Shown here one piece after another: positions 7,141 to 14,132 of a stretch of 32,245 bases of DNA. Source of the stretch: Bacteroidota bacterium. Lineage in GTDB: Bacteria; Bacteroidota; Bacteroidia; Bacteroidales; UBA1715. The stretch spans positions 1 to 32,245 of the forward strand of contig WQTX01000025.1 of NCBI GenBank assembly GCA_009786075.1. The letters are read 5' to 3'. Under the pieces are notes generated by a model. That model worked only from the letters and a program-made list of their open reading frames with translations. It was not told where the DNA came from and did no database searches. A program made the translations under genes and the position numbers. Position 1 is the stretch's first letter. Each line of letters starts with the position of its first letter.

Positions 7141-7592
7141 AAATTATTGTTGATGCCAATATTGTATTTAGCGGAATCTTGAATACAAACGGAAAAATTG
7201 GCGATATTTTGATAAATTCCGGAAAAATATTTTCATTTATTGCTCCCGATTTTTTGCGCTCCGAAATTTATTTGCATTACGATAAACTAATGAAAATATC
7301 AAAACTCTCGTTGGAGCAAGTTCGAGAGGCAGAATATCAAATTTGCAAATCAATAACATTTGTTTCGGAAGAACAAATACATCTGCCTAATTGGCTTTTT
7401 GCCGAAAAATTAGTAACCGGCATAGACCCAAAAGATATTGTTTATGTGGCTTACGCCAAGCAATTCAAATGTAAATTATGGACAGGCGATAAGAAATTAA
7501 TTAACGGTCTTGCCGAAAAAAACTATCATAATGTGGTTACAACCAATGATTTATTTGATATTAAAACGTCGTTGCACTTTGATAGAAATTAG
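7137..7592 (+). CDS. PIN-domain ribonuclease toxin
   Basis: A 151-residue PIN-domain protein, most like the PIN_2 (PF10130) group. Its acidic active-site candidates are D6 (MKIIVDAN), E43 (LRSEIYLHY), D97/D100 (GIDPKDIVYVA) and D118 (LWTGDKKLI), the usual spacing for a metal-dependent RNase. In VapC-like systems such enzymes cut tRNA, rRNA or mRNA; the target here is unknown. Its start overlaps the stop of the small upstream gene by 4 bases, indicating a two-gene toxin-antitoxin operon. It ends 25 bases before guaD, which may be read through. Confidence 0.8.
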   Translation: MKIIVDANIVFSGILNTNGKIGDILINSGKIFSFIAPDFLRSEIYLHYDKLMKISKLSLEQVREAEYQICKSITFVSEEQIHLPNWLFAEKLVTGIDPKDIVYVAYAKQFKCKLWTGDKKLINGLAEKNYHNVVTTNDLFDIKTSLHFDRN

Positions 7593-7617
7593 TTTATAAG
7601 TTTGAAAAGAGGGGAAA

Positions 7618-8094
7618 ATGAAAAATAAAAGCGACACATTTTTTCTTGAACGAGCCATAGCCATAGCCCTCGAAAGCGTAGAACGAGGCGGCGGTCCCTT
7701 TGGCGCAGTGGTGGTTGAAAACGGCAAAATTATAGCCGAATCCGGTAATTGCGTGCGCCAGCACAACGACCCCACAGCTCATGCCGAAGTGGAAGCTATT
7801 CGCCGAGCCTGCGAAATTAAGCAAAGTCATTCGTTGGAAAATTGCGTATTGTACGCCTCGTGCGAGCCGTGCCCCATGTGTTTGGGAGCAATTTATTGGG
7901 CGCGTTTACAGCGGGTAGTTTTTTCGGCAACCCGCCACCATGCCGCACGTATAGGTTTCGACGATAATTTTATTTACACCGAATTGGGCAAAGATATAAT
8001 TGAGCGTTCTATTAAAACCGTGCATATAGATTTGCCTTCGGCGCATGCGCTTTTTGAGGTTTGGGAGCGGAAAGAGGATAGGGATAATTATTAG
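7618..8094 (+). CDS. guaD: Guanine deaminase (CDA-superfamily)
   Basis: A 158-residue zinc-dependent nucleobase deaminase converting guanine to xanthine. The zinc site is H55-A-E57 with C85 and C88 (SCEPCPMC), E57 being the proton shuttle. The sequence parallels Bacillus subtilis GuaD over its length: GGGPFGAVVV, NDPTAHAEV, LYASCEPCPMCLGAIYWAR, and the guanine-deaminase-type ending GFDDNFIYTEL. That ending separates it from the tRNA adenosine deaminase TadA, the main alternative. The stop codon TAG lies inside the recurrent intergenic word TTAGTGGTTAATG. It probably shares the PIN operon's transcript or has a weak promoter of its own. Confidence 0.85.
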   Translation: MKNKSDTFFLERAIAIALESVERGGGPFGAVVVENGKIIAESGNCVRQHNDPTAHAEVEAIRRACEIKQSHSLENCVLYASCEPCPMCLGAIYWARLQRVVFSATRHHAARIGFDDNFIYTELGKDIIERSIKTVHIDLPSAHALFEVWERKEDRDNY

Positions 8095-8297
8095 TGGTTA
8101 ATGATTACTTTTTTCAAAACATTTTGTTTCAATCCTTTTTCAAAATCGTAGGTAGCCATTTTTTTAAAATTTTAAATTGTCAAAATAATTTTTCCTCGCG
8201 AAACTTTTCTTCGCAAAACTTTGCCAAAGTTAATTACGTAGAAAAATGGTGAATTTTCAAAAATTTTTTAATAGTCAAATAATCAAATGAATCGAAT

Positions 8298-8936
8298 TTA
8301 TTCTGCGAGCACACAGCGCACCGAGAAGCCGTTCCTGCGATAGGCGAGGCCCACGTTCGCGCCATTCCCATCGAAGAACGCGCGGTACGCGCGCACCTCG
8401 ACCGAATCGTAGGGCGTACTGCTCCAATAGTAGCCGAGCACGCCTGCATAGTAGAGCGTGCCGGTACTGTAGCCGCGGTAGCCTACTGCCGGAAAGAAAA
8501 GAGAGTTTCCGGTTGCTCTGTCGGTAAACTCACGTCCGATTACGCCGTTTTGGATTGTCCATGCGTTAGTTACTTTTTCGGTGTCAAATAATTTATCCTG
8601 CTCTGCTTTGGTAGGCACTCGCCAACCTTTGGGGCTAGGGTCGTTTGCTTTTTCCCATGTGGTGCCTGTGGGAACGGTAGCGTCCCAACTGGTTACCGTT
8701 GTATCTGTTGCATTCCACGCTTTGGGGCGATTCCATTGGTAGAACATACCTGCGCTTTCTGGCTTTTCTGCAAAAGTGCCAAAAGTATCAACATTGCGTG
8801 TAGCCCATTTTACACCGTTAATTACTACGCCGGCATCGGTGGTTTTGGGGTCTGGTTTTTGTGCAAAAGCTACTGTAATCGTTGCAAATAGTGCTAAAAT
8901 TACGTGTAAACTGAATTTTAAGAAAGTTTTTTTCAT
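8298..8936 (-). CDS. FISUMP-domain secreted protein with GC-rich C-terminal cassette
   Basis: A 212-residue protein with a signal peptide (MKKTFLKF...FAQ, cleavage near residue 25) and one FISUMP (Fibrobacter succinogenes major paralogous) domain. Recognised blocks are DAGVVINGVKWATRNVD, AGMFYQWNR, TTWEKANDPSPKGWRVPT, TGNSLFFPAVGYRG and YYWSST, with a C-terminal FSVRCVLAE. No function is established for the domain. The DNA changes character near 8480. The last 60 or so codons use GCG, CGC, CTC and GTG freely, with 66 of 100 bases G or C in 8301-8400, whereas the rest of the gene looks like its AT-rich neighbours. A paralogue lies at 19405-20061. The mosaic suggests recombination of the C-terminal part. 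Confidence 0.85.
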   Translation of the reverse strand: MKKTFLKFSLHVILALFATITVAFAQKPDPKTTDAGVVINGVKWATRNVDTFGTFAEKPESAGMFYQWNRPKAWNATDTTVTSWDATVPTGTTWEKANDPSPKGWRVPTKAEQDKLFDTEKVTNAWTIQNGVIGREFTDRATGNSLFFPAVGYRGYSTGTLYYAGVLGYYWSSTPYDSVEVRAYRAFFDGNGANVGLAYRRNGFSVRCVLAE

Positions 8937-8978
8937 AATAATGAAATTTAAAATGTTAATTATTCAACTTTACTTTCG

Positions 8979-8986
8979 CAAAGATA
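8979..8986 (-). promoter_or_regulatory. -7 element of the first FISUMP gene
   Basis: The minus strand reads TATCTTTG, 43 bases before the start codon. A -33 TTTG is only possible at a longer spacing than usual (about 23 bases). The region 8095-8297, downstream of the gene, holds nothing firm apart from AT-rich sequence. Confidence 0.4.
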
Positions 8987-9045
8987 GGTTTTTTTGTGAT
9001 TTTCTTTTTCAAAAAAATAATTTTTAATTCAATAGAACAATTTCT

Positions 9046-9053
9046 TATATTTG
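9046..9053 (+). promoter_or_regulatory. -7 element upstream of the ABC transporter genes
   Basis: TATATTTG lies about 80 bases before the ABC ATPase start. No convincing -33 box was found. A dispersed composite repeat lies between this site and the gene. Confidence 0.35.
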
Positions 9054-9073
9054 CACAATAAATGACATTTGGC

Positions 9074-9126
9074 AAATATCTATTGAATATCTTAACAGGG
9101 CGAGCACACAGGCATCGCCCCTACAC
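9074..9126. repeat. Composite dispersed repeat, copy A
   Basis: AATATCTATTGAATATC is followed by CAGGGCGAGCACACAGGC and ATCGCCCCTACA. The same composite occurs in inverse orientation at 28334-28408 with divergence. A partial match to the ATATC part lies at 12931-12970. It sits immediately upstream of the ABC ATPase start. Confidence 0.65.
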
Positions 9127-9134
9127 ACCAAAAC

Positions 9135-9875
9135 ATGAAAATCCTCTTTGAAAATTGCGTCCCCAATCCCCTCGCCACGCAGGTCGAAAAATCCGACATT
9201 TGGCTTACGCAATGTGAGTTAAAAGAAAATCACAGCTATCAAATAGTTGCGCCGAGTGGAACGGGAAAATCGTCGCTTGTGCATATTTTGTATGGTATGC
9301 GTTCCGATTATCAGGGGGCGGTTTATTTTGATATGAAAACTTCTAAAAATGTCGTTTCGACTCCGTGGTCATTGAGCGAAGTCGAAATGCTCAACGACCG
9401 GGCGGCGGTGGCTGAGCGGAGCCGAAGCCACACTCCCACAAATGCGAATAGCTATAAAAATAACGATTGGACTACTATTCGCAGAAATCACATAAGCATT
9501 GTATTCCAAGGTTTACAGCTATTTTCGGAGCTTACGGCTTTGGAAAATATAGAATTGAAAAACAAACTGACCAAATACAAAAGTCGCAGCGAAATTTTAG
9601 AACTTTTGGAACTTTTTGGGCTTGGCGAAAAACGCGACCAAGCGGCGGCAACCCTTTCGTTTGGACAGCAACAACGAGTTGCCGTAATTCGTGCACTGTG
9701 CCAGCCCTTTGAAGTTTTGTTGCTCGACGAACCGTTTAGTCATTTAGACAAAGAAAATACCGCAATTGCGGCTGGGCGCATACAGCACGAAGCGCAGCAA
9801 CAAGGCGCAACAATCGTTACCACACTCCTACACGCTAATCTTGAAATTCCACACGACTATGTTTTCTATTTATAA
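9135..9875 (+). CDS. ABC transporter ATP-binding protein with in-frame repeat insertion
   Basis: A 246-residue ATPase of the LolD/MacB/FtsE-like class. Walker A is APSGTGKS (39-46), the Q-loop Gln is at 125 (VFQGLQLF), the signature is LSFGQQQ (174-180), Walker B is LLLDE (195-199) and the D-loop is SHLD. The expected switch His seems shifted: the region reads TIVTTLLHAN rather than VTHD. Between Walker A and the Q-loop the protein is longer than usual. Residues about 73-99 (including SEVEMLNDRAAVAERSRSH) are encoded by a dispersed palindromic repeat at 9354-9432 that keeps the frame open. It overlaps the permease gene by 17 bases. The exported substrate is unknown; a lipoprotein, peptide or envelope-stress role is possible by family. 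Confidence 0.85.
   Translation: MKILFENCVPNPLATQVEKSDIWLTQCELKENHSYQIVAPSGTGKSSLVHILYGMRSDYQGAVYFDMKTSKNVVSTPWSLSEVEMLNDRAAVAERSRSHTPTNANSYKNNDWTTIRRNHISIVFQGLQLFSELTALENIELKNKLTKYKSRSEILELLELFGLGEKRDQAAATLSFGQQQRVAVIRALCQPFEVLLLDEPFSHLDKENTAIAAGRIQHEAQQQGATIVTTLLHANLEIPHDYVFYL
9354..9432. repeat. Palindromic dispersed element inside the ABC ATPase gene
   Basis: The segment contains TTTCGACTCCG, TTGAGCGAAGTCGAA, TGCTCAACGACCG and CGGTGGCTGAGCGGAGCCGA. It is closely related to the intergenic element at 6088-6140. It is read in frame and adds roughly 27 residues to the ATPase. Confidence 0.8.
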
Positions 9876-11058
9876 AGAACTTTGGAAAATTGTGCGCAGC
9901 AATATTCGTATTGTGCACATTTGTTTATTTAGCATTTCAAGCATTATCGGTTTGTATATTGTGTTTTTGGCGTGTTCAAGTTTTTCTTTATTTAAGTCGA
10001 TACAACAAGTTGAAGATGATTTATTTGCAAAAGATTTTTTGATTATCAGCAAAAAAATATCAACATTTACAACCTTGCGTAATTCGCCGGCAACATTTTC
10101 ACAATCCGAAATTGAAACACTCAAAAAACAGGAATTTTTCAACTCGGTTGATGCTTTTATGTCATCGCAATTTTCGGTTACGCTGTTTAGCGACAGCAAA
10201 CTAATTCCAAAATTTTACACCGATTTCTTTTTCGAGGCAGTTCCCGATAAATACGTGTACAACACCACCGAAAGCTGGCACTGGCACGAAGGAATGGCGA
10301 GCGTTCCGGTAATTTTGCCCTATAATTTTCTTGCGCTTTACAATTTTGGCTACGCTCCCACGCGGGGTTTGCCGCAACTGTCGGAAAGCGTGTTCCGCTC
10401 CATTCCGCTTAAAATTCGCATTTATAACGACACGCAATCGGCGCAGTTTGCAATAAAAATTATTGGATTTTCAAAGAAAATAAATACCGTGCTTGTGCCG
10501 CAGAATTTTTTGCAATGGGCAAATACAGAGTTTGCGCCAAACGCCAAAAATCAACCTTCGCGCCTCATAATTGACTGCCCCAACCTTGCCGATGCTCGCA
10601 TAGCACAATTTTTTGCGCAAAAAAACCTGCAAATCGACGAATCGTCGCTTGCCAACAGCAAACTCACGCTCTATTTAACCATTGCGCTTACGCTTGTGGG
10701 CGGCATTGGAATTATTATAACTCTGCTTGCGCTGTGGCTCTTAGTGTTTAATTTTCAGCTTATTATAGAACGAAACAAAGAACGAATACGCAATTTGTAT
10801 CTGTTAGGATTTTCTCGCAAAAACATTCAAAAACCGTATTTGCTTATAATTTACACGCTTTGTCCGCTTTTGTCAATCGTTGCTTTTTTTGCCTCGCACA
10901 TCACATACATAAAAATTATTGAAATAGTAGAAACAATTACCACAATTGAAGTGCCAATGTTTTGGTTTTCATTGATTTGTGCTATTATTTGCACAATTGT
11001 AATTATTGCAATTAATGTTTTTGTTTTGCGGAAATCTATTTTGAAGGCAATATATTGA
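9859..11058 (+). CDS. ABC transporter permease with FtsX-like topology
   Basis: A 399-residue membrane protein. Hydrophobic segments lie near residues 17-42 (IVHICLFSISSIIGLYIVF), 290-320 (a long LTLYLTIALTLVGGIGIIIT region), 347-370 and 376-392. Between the first and second is a soluble domain of about 240 residues, predicted to be periplasmic. One N-terminal and three C-terminal helices around a large extracytoplasmic loop is the MacB/FtsX arrangement. I chose the ATG at 9859 (MFSIYKELWK). The frame extends back to 9766, but that part would overlap the ATPase gene heavily. The 17-base overlap with the ATPase gene indicates coupled translation of one transporter. The sequence is divergent and no specific subfamily was recognised. 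Confidence 0.75.
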   Translation: MFSIYKELWKIVRSNIRIVHICLFSISSIIGLYIVFLACSSFSLFKSIQQVEDDLFAKDFLIISKKISTFTTLRNSPATFSQSEIETLKKQEFFNSVDAFMSSQFSVTLFSDSKLIPKFYTDFFFEAVPDKYVYNTTESWHWHEGMASVPVILPYNFLALYNFGYAPTRGLPQLSESVFRSIPLKIRIYNDTQSAQFAIKIIGFSKKINTVLVPQNFLQWANTEFAPNAKNQPSRLIIDCPNLADARIAQFFAQKNLQIDESSLANSKLTLYLTIALTLVGGIGIIITLLALWLLVFNFQLIIERNKERIRNLYLLGFSRKNIQKPYLLIIYTLCPLLSIVAFFASHITYIKIIEIVETITTIEVPMFWFSLICAIICTIVIIAINVFVLRKSILKAIY

Positions 11059-11327
11059 TTACTCGGAAGTAGTTATATCTTATATGCAGACATTCAAAAA
11101 ACCAAATTGTTCAAAAATTGTTCAAAAATTGTTCATAACCGGACACAAAGCGTCCGAAAATGAACATTGTTAGATTTGCAATTAATTATAACTTGCTGAA
11201 AATTAAGGTTTCGTAATTTGGCATACACATTGAATAACAAGAATGGCGCATAATCATTTTTATTAATAATTACAATCATAATTCTTAATGATTTTCGTCA
11301 TAAATACTCTTTTATTCAGTAAATAAC
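11059..11327. other. Intergenic region before the SiaC-like gene
   Basis: About 320 bases separate the permease stop from the next start. They hold the 11-base triple repeat at 11106-11138, a small inverted repeat CGGAC/GTCCG just after it (about 11139-11156), AT-rich sequence, and the promoter at 11328-11358. I see no gene, RNA or riboswitch in it. Confidence 0.5.
11106..11138. repeat. Three tandem copies of an 11-base motif
   Basis: ATTGTTCAAAA occurs at 11106-11116 and 11117-11127, and ATTGTTCATAA at 11128-11138. A one-helical-turn spacing of GTTCA boxes suits a protein-binding array, but slippage could also make it. It lies about 190 bases upstream of the SiaC-like gene's promoter. Confidence 0.7.
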
Positions 11328-11358
11328 TTGCTTATTATATGAAAAATCATTATCTTTG
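11328..11358 (+). promoter_or_regulatory. Promoter of the SiaC-like gene
   Basis: TTG at 11328-11330, a 20-base spacer and TATCTTTG at 11351-11358 match the Bacteroidota pattern. The site overlaps an upstream in-frame ATG (11339), so the ATG at 11378, 20 bases past the -7 box, is the better start. Confidence 0.6.
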
Positions 11359-11377
11359 TGTAAAAATAATACACCCC

Positions 11378-11758
11378 ATGGAAAATATAGAAATAAACGG
11401 AACTGCGAGAATTCCAACCGTACACTTAAATGCCCAAACAGGTGTTTTACTTTTGAAAGGTGTTTCAATTCTCGAAAATGCTTCTGATTTTTATACGCCT
11501 ATTATTGATTGGCTTGGCAAATATGCCGCCAATCCGCAGGAAAAAACCATTTTGAACATAGAATTGGAATATTTTAACACAAGTTCGTCGAAATGTTTCT
11601 TGGGTATATTCAAAAAATTGGAAACGATGGTAAAAAACAATGCCAATGTGATTGTGAATTGGCTCTACGATGCTAATGATGACGATATGCTCGAAGCCGG
11701 AGAAAACTATCAATCAATTGTAAATGTGCCGTTTCAAATGCTGCCAATTGCCAGTTAA
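11378..11758 (+). CDS. SiaC-family (DUF1987) regulatory phosphoprotein
   Basis: A 126-residue DUF1987 protein. In Pseudomonas aeruginosa, SiaC is a partner-switching protein phosphorylated on Thr68 by SiaB and dephosphorylated by SiaA, and it activates the diguanylate cyclase SiaD. The family hallmark LEYFNTSSSKC is present and T68 falls at exactly the same residue number. Other conserved parts are ILENASDFYTPIIDWL and DDDMLEAGENYQSI. No SiaA phosphatase, SiaB kinase or GGDEF protein lies in the window, so partners must be encoded elsewhere. A promoter just upstream supports the start at 11378. The next gene starts 18 bases after the stop, so they are probably cotranscribed. Confidence 0.85.
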   Translation: MENIEINGTARIPTVHLNAQTGVLLLKGVSILENASDFYTPIIDWLGKYAANPQEKTILNIELEYFNTSSSKCFLGIFKKLETMVKNNANVIVNWLYDANDDDMLEAGENYQSIVNVPFQMLPIAS

Positions 11759-11776
11759 ACATTACCTGTGTCGTCT

Positions 11777-12190
11777 ATGAAACCGGTGTTACTTGCCACT
11801 ATTTTTTCTTGTTTCGCTATTGCGCTATTCGCTCAAAATCAAAAAGTTGAATTGCGTCAATTACAGCAAAGCAATAATGTATATTTCTACGAAGAAAAAC
11901 CATACACCGGTATGGTGTACGAAAAATACGAAAACGGAAGCATTGGACTTTGGGGCGAACTGAAAAACGGCAAACGTGAAGGTGTATGGACGTATTGGTA
12001 CCGGTCGGGAACAAAAAAACGGGAAACAACCTTTGTGAACAACCAAAAAGAAGGTACTACCTACTATTGGCACGAAAACGGTTCGCTCGCCAAAGAAATT
12101 ACTTTTCGGGCAAACCAAAACATAGACCAAAAATTGTGGGACAATTCCGGAACTCGTTTAAAAAATCCTCGTTTTGAGATTTTTAAATAA
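11777..12190 (+). CDS. Exported MORN/YwqK-like repeat protein
   Basis: A 137-residue protein with a signal peptide (MKPVLLATIFSCFAIALFAQ, cleavage after FAQ). The mature part holds MORN_2/YwqK-type repeats: YTGMVYEKYENGSIGLWGEL, KNGKREGVWTYWYRSGTKKR, and QKEGTTYYWHENGSLAKEI. Databases often label this family 'antitoxin YwqK' after Bacillus. An antitoxin role is not expected for an exported single copy, and no toxin is nearby. A GTG at 11768 in the same frame is a weaker start than the ATG at 11777. It probably shares the SiaC-like gene's transcript. Confidence 0.75.
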   Translation: MKPVLLATIFSCFAIALFAQNQKVELRQLQQSNNVYFYEEKPYTGMVYEKYENGSIGLWGELKNGKREGVWTYWYRSGTKKRETTFVNNQKEGTTYYWHENGSLAKEITFRANQNIDQKLWDNSGTRLKNPRFEIFK

Positions 12191-12201
12191 CTGCAAATTA
12201 C

Positions 12202-12209
12202 TATATTTG
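12202..12209 (+). promoter_or_regulatory. -7 element of pcm
   Basis: TATATTTG lies 27 bases before the pcm ATG, immediately after the MORN protein's stop. The nearest TTTG lies upstream at a spacing of about 25 bases, longer than usual. Confidence 0.4.
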
Positions 12210-12235
12210 TAGAAAATTTAAACAACATCGAAACA

Positions 12236-12880
12236 ATGAGTAGCGAAATATTATTTCAAGCAAAACGCAATGAACTTGTTACACTCCTGCAAAAAAAAGG
12301 CATTTACGATGCGGCTCTTTTAAAAGCATTGGCAACCGTTCCACGCCATTTATTTTTTACCGACAGCAGTTTGCAACAATTTGCTTACGAAGACAAAGCC
12401 TACCCCATAGATGCCAAGCAAACAATTTCGCAGCCCTACACAGTGGCTTTACAAACACAATTACTTGAACTAAAACCGGCAGAAAAAGTACTTGAAATAG
12501 GAACAGGAAGTGGCTATCAAGCAGCTATTTTGCGCGCAATGGGCGCACGTGTTCATACCATTGAACGACAAAAAAAACTATTCTTCAAAACCAAAGATTT
12601 ACTGCAATCGCTCGGAATTTCGGTAGATACTCTTTTGGGCGACGGTTTCAAAGGTTTTCAACCATTTGCCCCCTACGATAAAATTATAATTACCGCCGCA
12701 GCCCCCTATATTCCCCGCACTTTGCTCGACCAACTGAAAGTTGGCGGCATTATGGTTGCGCCGCTTGGCGAAGACAAAACACAAGTGCTGATGCAAATAA
12801 AAAAACTATCGGAAACGGAATTTGAGCAGCGGGATTTTGGGCTTTGTAGTTTTGTGCCTATGTTGAGTGGGATTGAATAG
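12236..12880 (+). CDS. pcm: Protein-L-isoaspartate O-methyltransferase
   Basis: A 214-residue SAM-dependent enzyme that methylates L-isoaspartyl residues in aged proteins and so starts their repair. The family N-terminal block (VPRHLFF, AYEDKAYPI, QTISQPYTVA) precedes motif I, VLEIGTGSGYQAAIL, and the post-I acidic end VHTIER. The later block YDKIIITAAAPYIPRTLLDQ is characteristic of Pcm. The length is standard. A low-complexity repeat of CAATATGCCAAT words begins 4 bases after the stop. Confidence 0.93.
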   Translation: MSSEILFQAKRNELVTLLQKKGIYDAALLKALATVPRHLFFTDSSLQQFAYEDKAYPIDAKQTISQPYTVALQTQLLELKPAEKVLEIGTGSGYQAAILRAMGARVHTIERQKKLFFKTKDLLQSLGISVDTLLGDGFKGFQPFAPYDKIIITAAAPYIPRTLLDQLKVGGIMVAPLGEDKTQVLMQIKKLSETEFEQRDFGLCSFVPMLSGIE

Positions 12881-12883
12881 TTC

Positions 12884-12972
12884 AATGTGCCAATACGACA
12901 ATATGCCAATTAATCAATAAATACAATTGAGTATCTATGAATATCTTACTATCAATTGAATATCTATAATAC
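12884..12972. repeat. Low-complexity intergenic repeat words
   Basis: The gap between pcm and the kinase gene holds CAATGTGCCAATACGACAAT-type words (12884-12915) and then GAGTATCTATGAATATC and AATTGAATATCTATAATAC. The latter resemble the ATATC half of the composite repeat at 9074. I see no promoter that stands out from them. Confidence 0.5.
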
Positions 12973-13974
12973 ATGACCTTAGAAAACCGCATACAATCAT
13001 TAATCGCTCAAAACGAAGCACTTGGCAAGTTCGTTTCATGTACGCAACTTTCGGGCGCAGGCTCTTCACGGCAGTATTTTCGTGTAACAACCACAACCGG
13101 TTCGTACATTGCCTGCAACGGCACAAATATTGACGAAAACAAAGCGTTTTTGTATTTCGCCAATCATTTTAAACAAGCACATTTACCCGTTCCTCGCATT
13201 TTTGCACAAGAAAAACCTGAGCCATGGCTTTACATTATCGAAGATTTTGGTGATACCGATTTATTAACTTACAAACAAAATTGTAATGAAAAACAGGTTG
13301 AAACGCTTTACCAACAAGCCTTGACAGATTTACAGAAATTTCAAATACAAGGTACGAACGATTTGGATTATTCACGTTGCTTCAACCGTTCGCAGTTTGA
13401 CGAAGTTGCTATAAAATGGGATTTTTACTATTTTAAATATTATTATCTCAAACTCACACCACTTGAATGTAGCGACCAACAACTTGAAAATGACTGCAAT
13501 ACGCTGATAAACTTTTTGCTCCGAGCACCACGCTCCTATTGTATGTATCGTGATTTTCAGGCTCGTAATATTTTAGTGCACGAAAATTCGTTGCGTTATA
13601 TTGATTTTCAAGGCGCTATGCAAGGCGCATTGCAATACGATGTGGTTTCTCTCCTCTATCAAGCAAAAGCAAATCTTTCGGCGGCACAACGAGAACGTTT
13701 GCTCTCATTTTATATTGAACAATTGCCTCGCTCAACCTACACTTCGACCTGCGAATTCCGAGAATTATACGAAGGATTTATATTCATTCGCATATTGCAA
13801 ACACTTGGTGCTTACGGTTATAGAGGTTTTATTCAACGCAAACAGCATTTTATAGAAAGTATTGCACCGGCGTTGGAAAATTTGAAACTGCAAAGCGAAA
13901 AAATGAATATGCTTATTTCTATTCCTTACCTTAATTCTTGTATTCAGCAATTGCCGGTTCTAACAATATGCTAA
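12973..13974 (+). CDS. Phosphotransferase of the APH/AmgK-like sugar kinase group
   Basis: A 333-residue kinase-like protein. The phosphate-binding region SGAGSSRQYFRV, the catalytic loop MYRDFQARNILV (catalytic Asp, metal-binding Asn) and the metal-binding YIDFQGAMQGALQYDV define the aminoglycoside-phosphotransferase fold. The HRDF/YRDF style and the 330-residue size are closest to AmgK, the anomeric kinase for N-acetylmuramate and N-acetylglucosamine in cell-wall recycling. That assignment is inference. The next gene encodes the amino-sugar-6-phosphate-binding domain of RapZ, consistent with an envelope-sugar role. The final codons ACA ATA TGC TAA belong to a low-complexity repeat, so the native C-terminus may have been altered. 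Confidence 0.75.
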   Translation: MTLENRIQSLIAQNEALGKFVSCTQLSGAGSSRQYFRVTTTTGSYIACNGTNIDENKAFLYFANHFKQAHLPVPRIFAQEKPEPWLYIIEDFGDTDLLTYKQNCNEKQVETLYQQALTDLQKFQIQGTNDLDYSRCFNRSQFDEVAIKWDFYYFKYYYLKLTPLECSDQQLENDCNTLINFLLRAPRSYCMYRDFQARNILVHENSLRYIDFQGAMQGALQYDVVSLLYQAKANLSAAQRERLLSFYIEQLPRSTYTSTCEFRELYEGFIFIRILQTLGAYGYRGFIQRKQHFIESIAPALENLKLQSEKMNMLISIPYLNSCIQQLPVLTIC

Positions 13975-14106
13975 TGAGACAATATGCTAATATGCCAATG
14001 AGACAATATGCTAATAAATAATTAGAGAATTAAACAATTTAAAATAAGACATAAAATAATTAACACATTTTACTATATTGGCACATTATCACATTGGCAC
14101 ATTCAC
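13963..14106. repeat. Low-complexity repeat containing the kinase stop codon
   Basis: ACAATATGCTAAT recurs three times at 13963-14017 with TGAG or ATGCCAATGAG between copies. TATTGGCACATT and CACATTGGCACATT words follow at 14074-14106. The first copy supplies the last three residues and the stop of the kinase gene. The rest separates the kinase from the RapZ-domain gene. Confidence 0.7.
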
Positions 14107-14132
14107 TAATCTCTAACCACTAATTTTAAAAT

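Noticed and set aside
8092-8159. Minus-strand mini-frame MATYDFEKGLKQNVLKKVII..
   Set aside because: Only 22 codons, no promoter or recognisable family. It may be a gene remnant, but nothing supports translation.
8234-8449. Arg/Ala/Ser-rich frame opposite or offset to the FISUMP tail
   Set aside because: It arises from the GC-rich stretch read in another frame and has the low-complexity composition expected of that.
8298-8490. Diversity-generating retroelement variable region
   Set aside because: No reverse transcriptase, accessory gene or template repeat with adenine-directed mismatches is in the window. Only compositional mosaicism is seen.
11777-12190. YwqK-type protein as antitoxin of a toxin-antitoxin system
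   Set aside because: The protein has a signal peptide and no toxin neighbour. The family label does not prove an antitoxin function.
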